A stretch of DNA of 37,475 bases from Azolla pinnata (lineage: Eukaryota > Streptophyta > Polypodiopsida > Salviniales > Salviniaceae). The notes beneath the pieces were generated by a model. That model had not been told where the DNA came from. It ran no database searches and saw only the letters and a program-made list of their open reading frames with translations. The position numbers and the translations under genes are program-made. Shown piece after piece: positions 37,465-37,475 of this stretch (positions are counted from its first letter, which is position 1; each line of letters begins with the position of its first letter). The stretch is taken from positions 1 through 37,475 of the forward strand of contig JBBBWG010033252.1 of NCBI GenBank assembly GCA_037176905.1, read 5' to 3'.

Positions 37465-37475
37465 GGTTTTTGTCC

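Overview
This is plant nuclear DNA. It has spliced genes with canonical GT-AG introns, plant-only gene families (an RPK2-type LRR receptor kinase, a CYP707A-type cytochrome P450, a CPK13-type calcium-dependent protein kinase, an ABCB19-type ABC transporter), plant-type TTTAGGG motifs and very dense microsatellites. A land plant, most likely a seed plant, fits best. The P450 is GC-rich in its 5' exons and more AT-rich in its 3' exons, which resembles monocots, but I cannot name a species.

Layout. (1) 1-2199, minus: an RPK2/TOAD2-like LRR receptor kinase, one open exon, kinase domain off the left edge. Its upstream region (2200-3100) has CT tracts and telo-box motifs, followed by a 443-bp ATTT array. 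(2) 3.6-6.0 kb: AT-rich, no supported gene. (3) 6904-8442, plus: an intronless CDS for a nuclear-looking acidic and poly-Q/H protein with an LHKLY motif. (4) 8.45-14.0 kb: long intergenic stretch with degenerate repeats. (5) 14133-20550, plus: a complete nine-exon CYP707A-like P450 (ABA 8'-hydroxylase family), its introns full of minisatellites. (6) 21756-25295, minus: a complete eight-exon CPK13-like CDPK, convergent with the P450. (7) 25.3-28.0 kb: microsatellites, no supported gene. (8) 28082-28377, minus: a candidate orphan terminal exon; then 28810-30451, minus: a two-exon, 188-residue membrane protein of unknown function. (9) 30.5-33.6 kb: intergenic, including about 660 bp of alternating purine-pyrimidine ATGCAT/CATA sequence. 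(10) 34253-37377, plus: the 5' seven exons of an ABCB19-like transporter, truncated by the right edge.

The genes are independent eukaryotic units with no operon logic. Several have hormone or stress themes by family (ABA catabolism, calcium signalling, auxin/brassinosteroid export, receptor kinase signalling), but nothing shows that they act as one pathway.

The most unusual signal is structural. Tandem duplication has repeatedly copied or invaded gene structure: a 115-bp unit repeats the P450 exon 8 end and its splice donor four times, a shorter event copies the CDPK exon 1 end and donor, and other introns consist largely of 16-120 bp minisatellites built around TTTAGGG/AAACCCTA motifs. I did not find a convincing new defence, mobile or enzymatic system.
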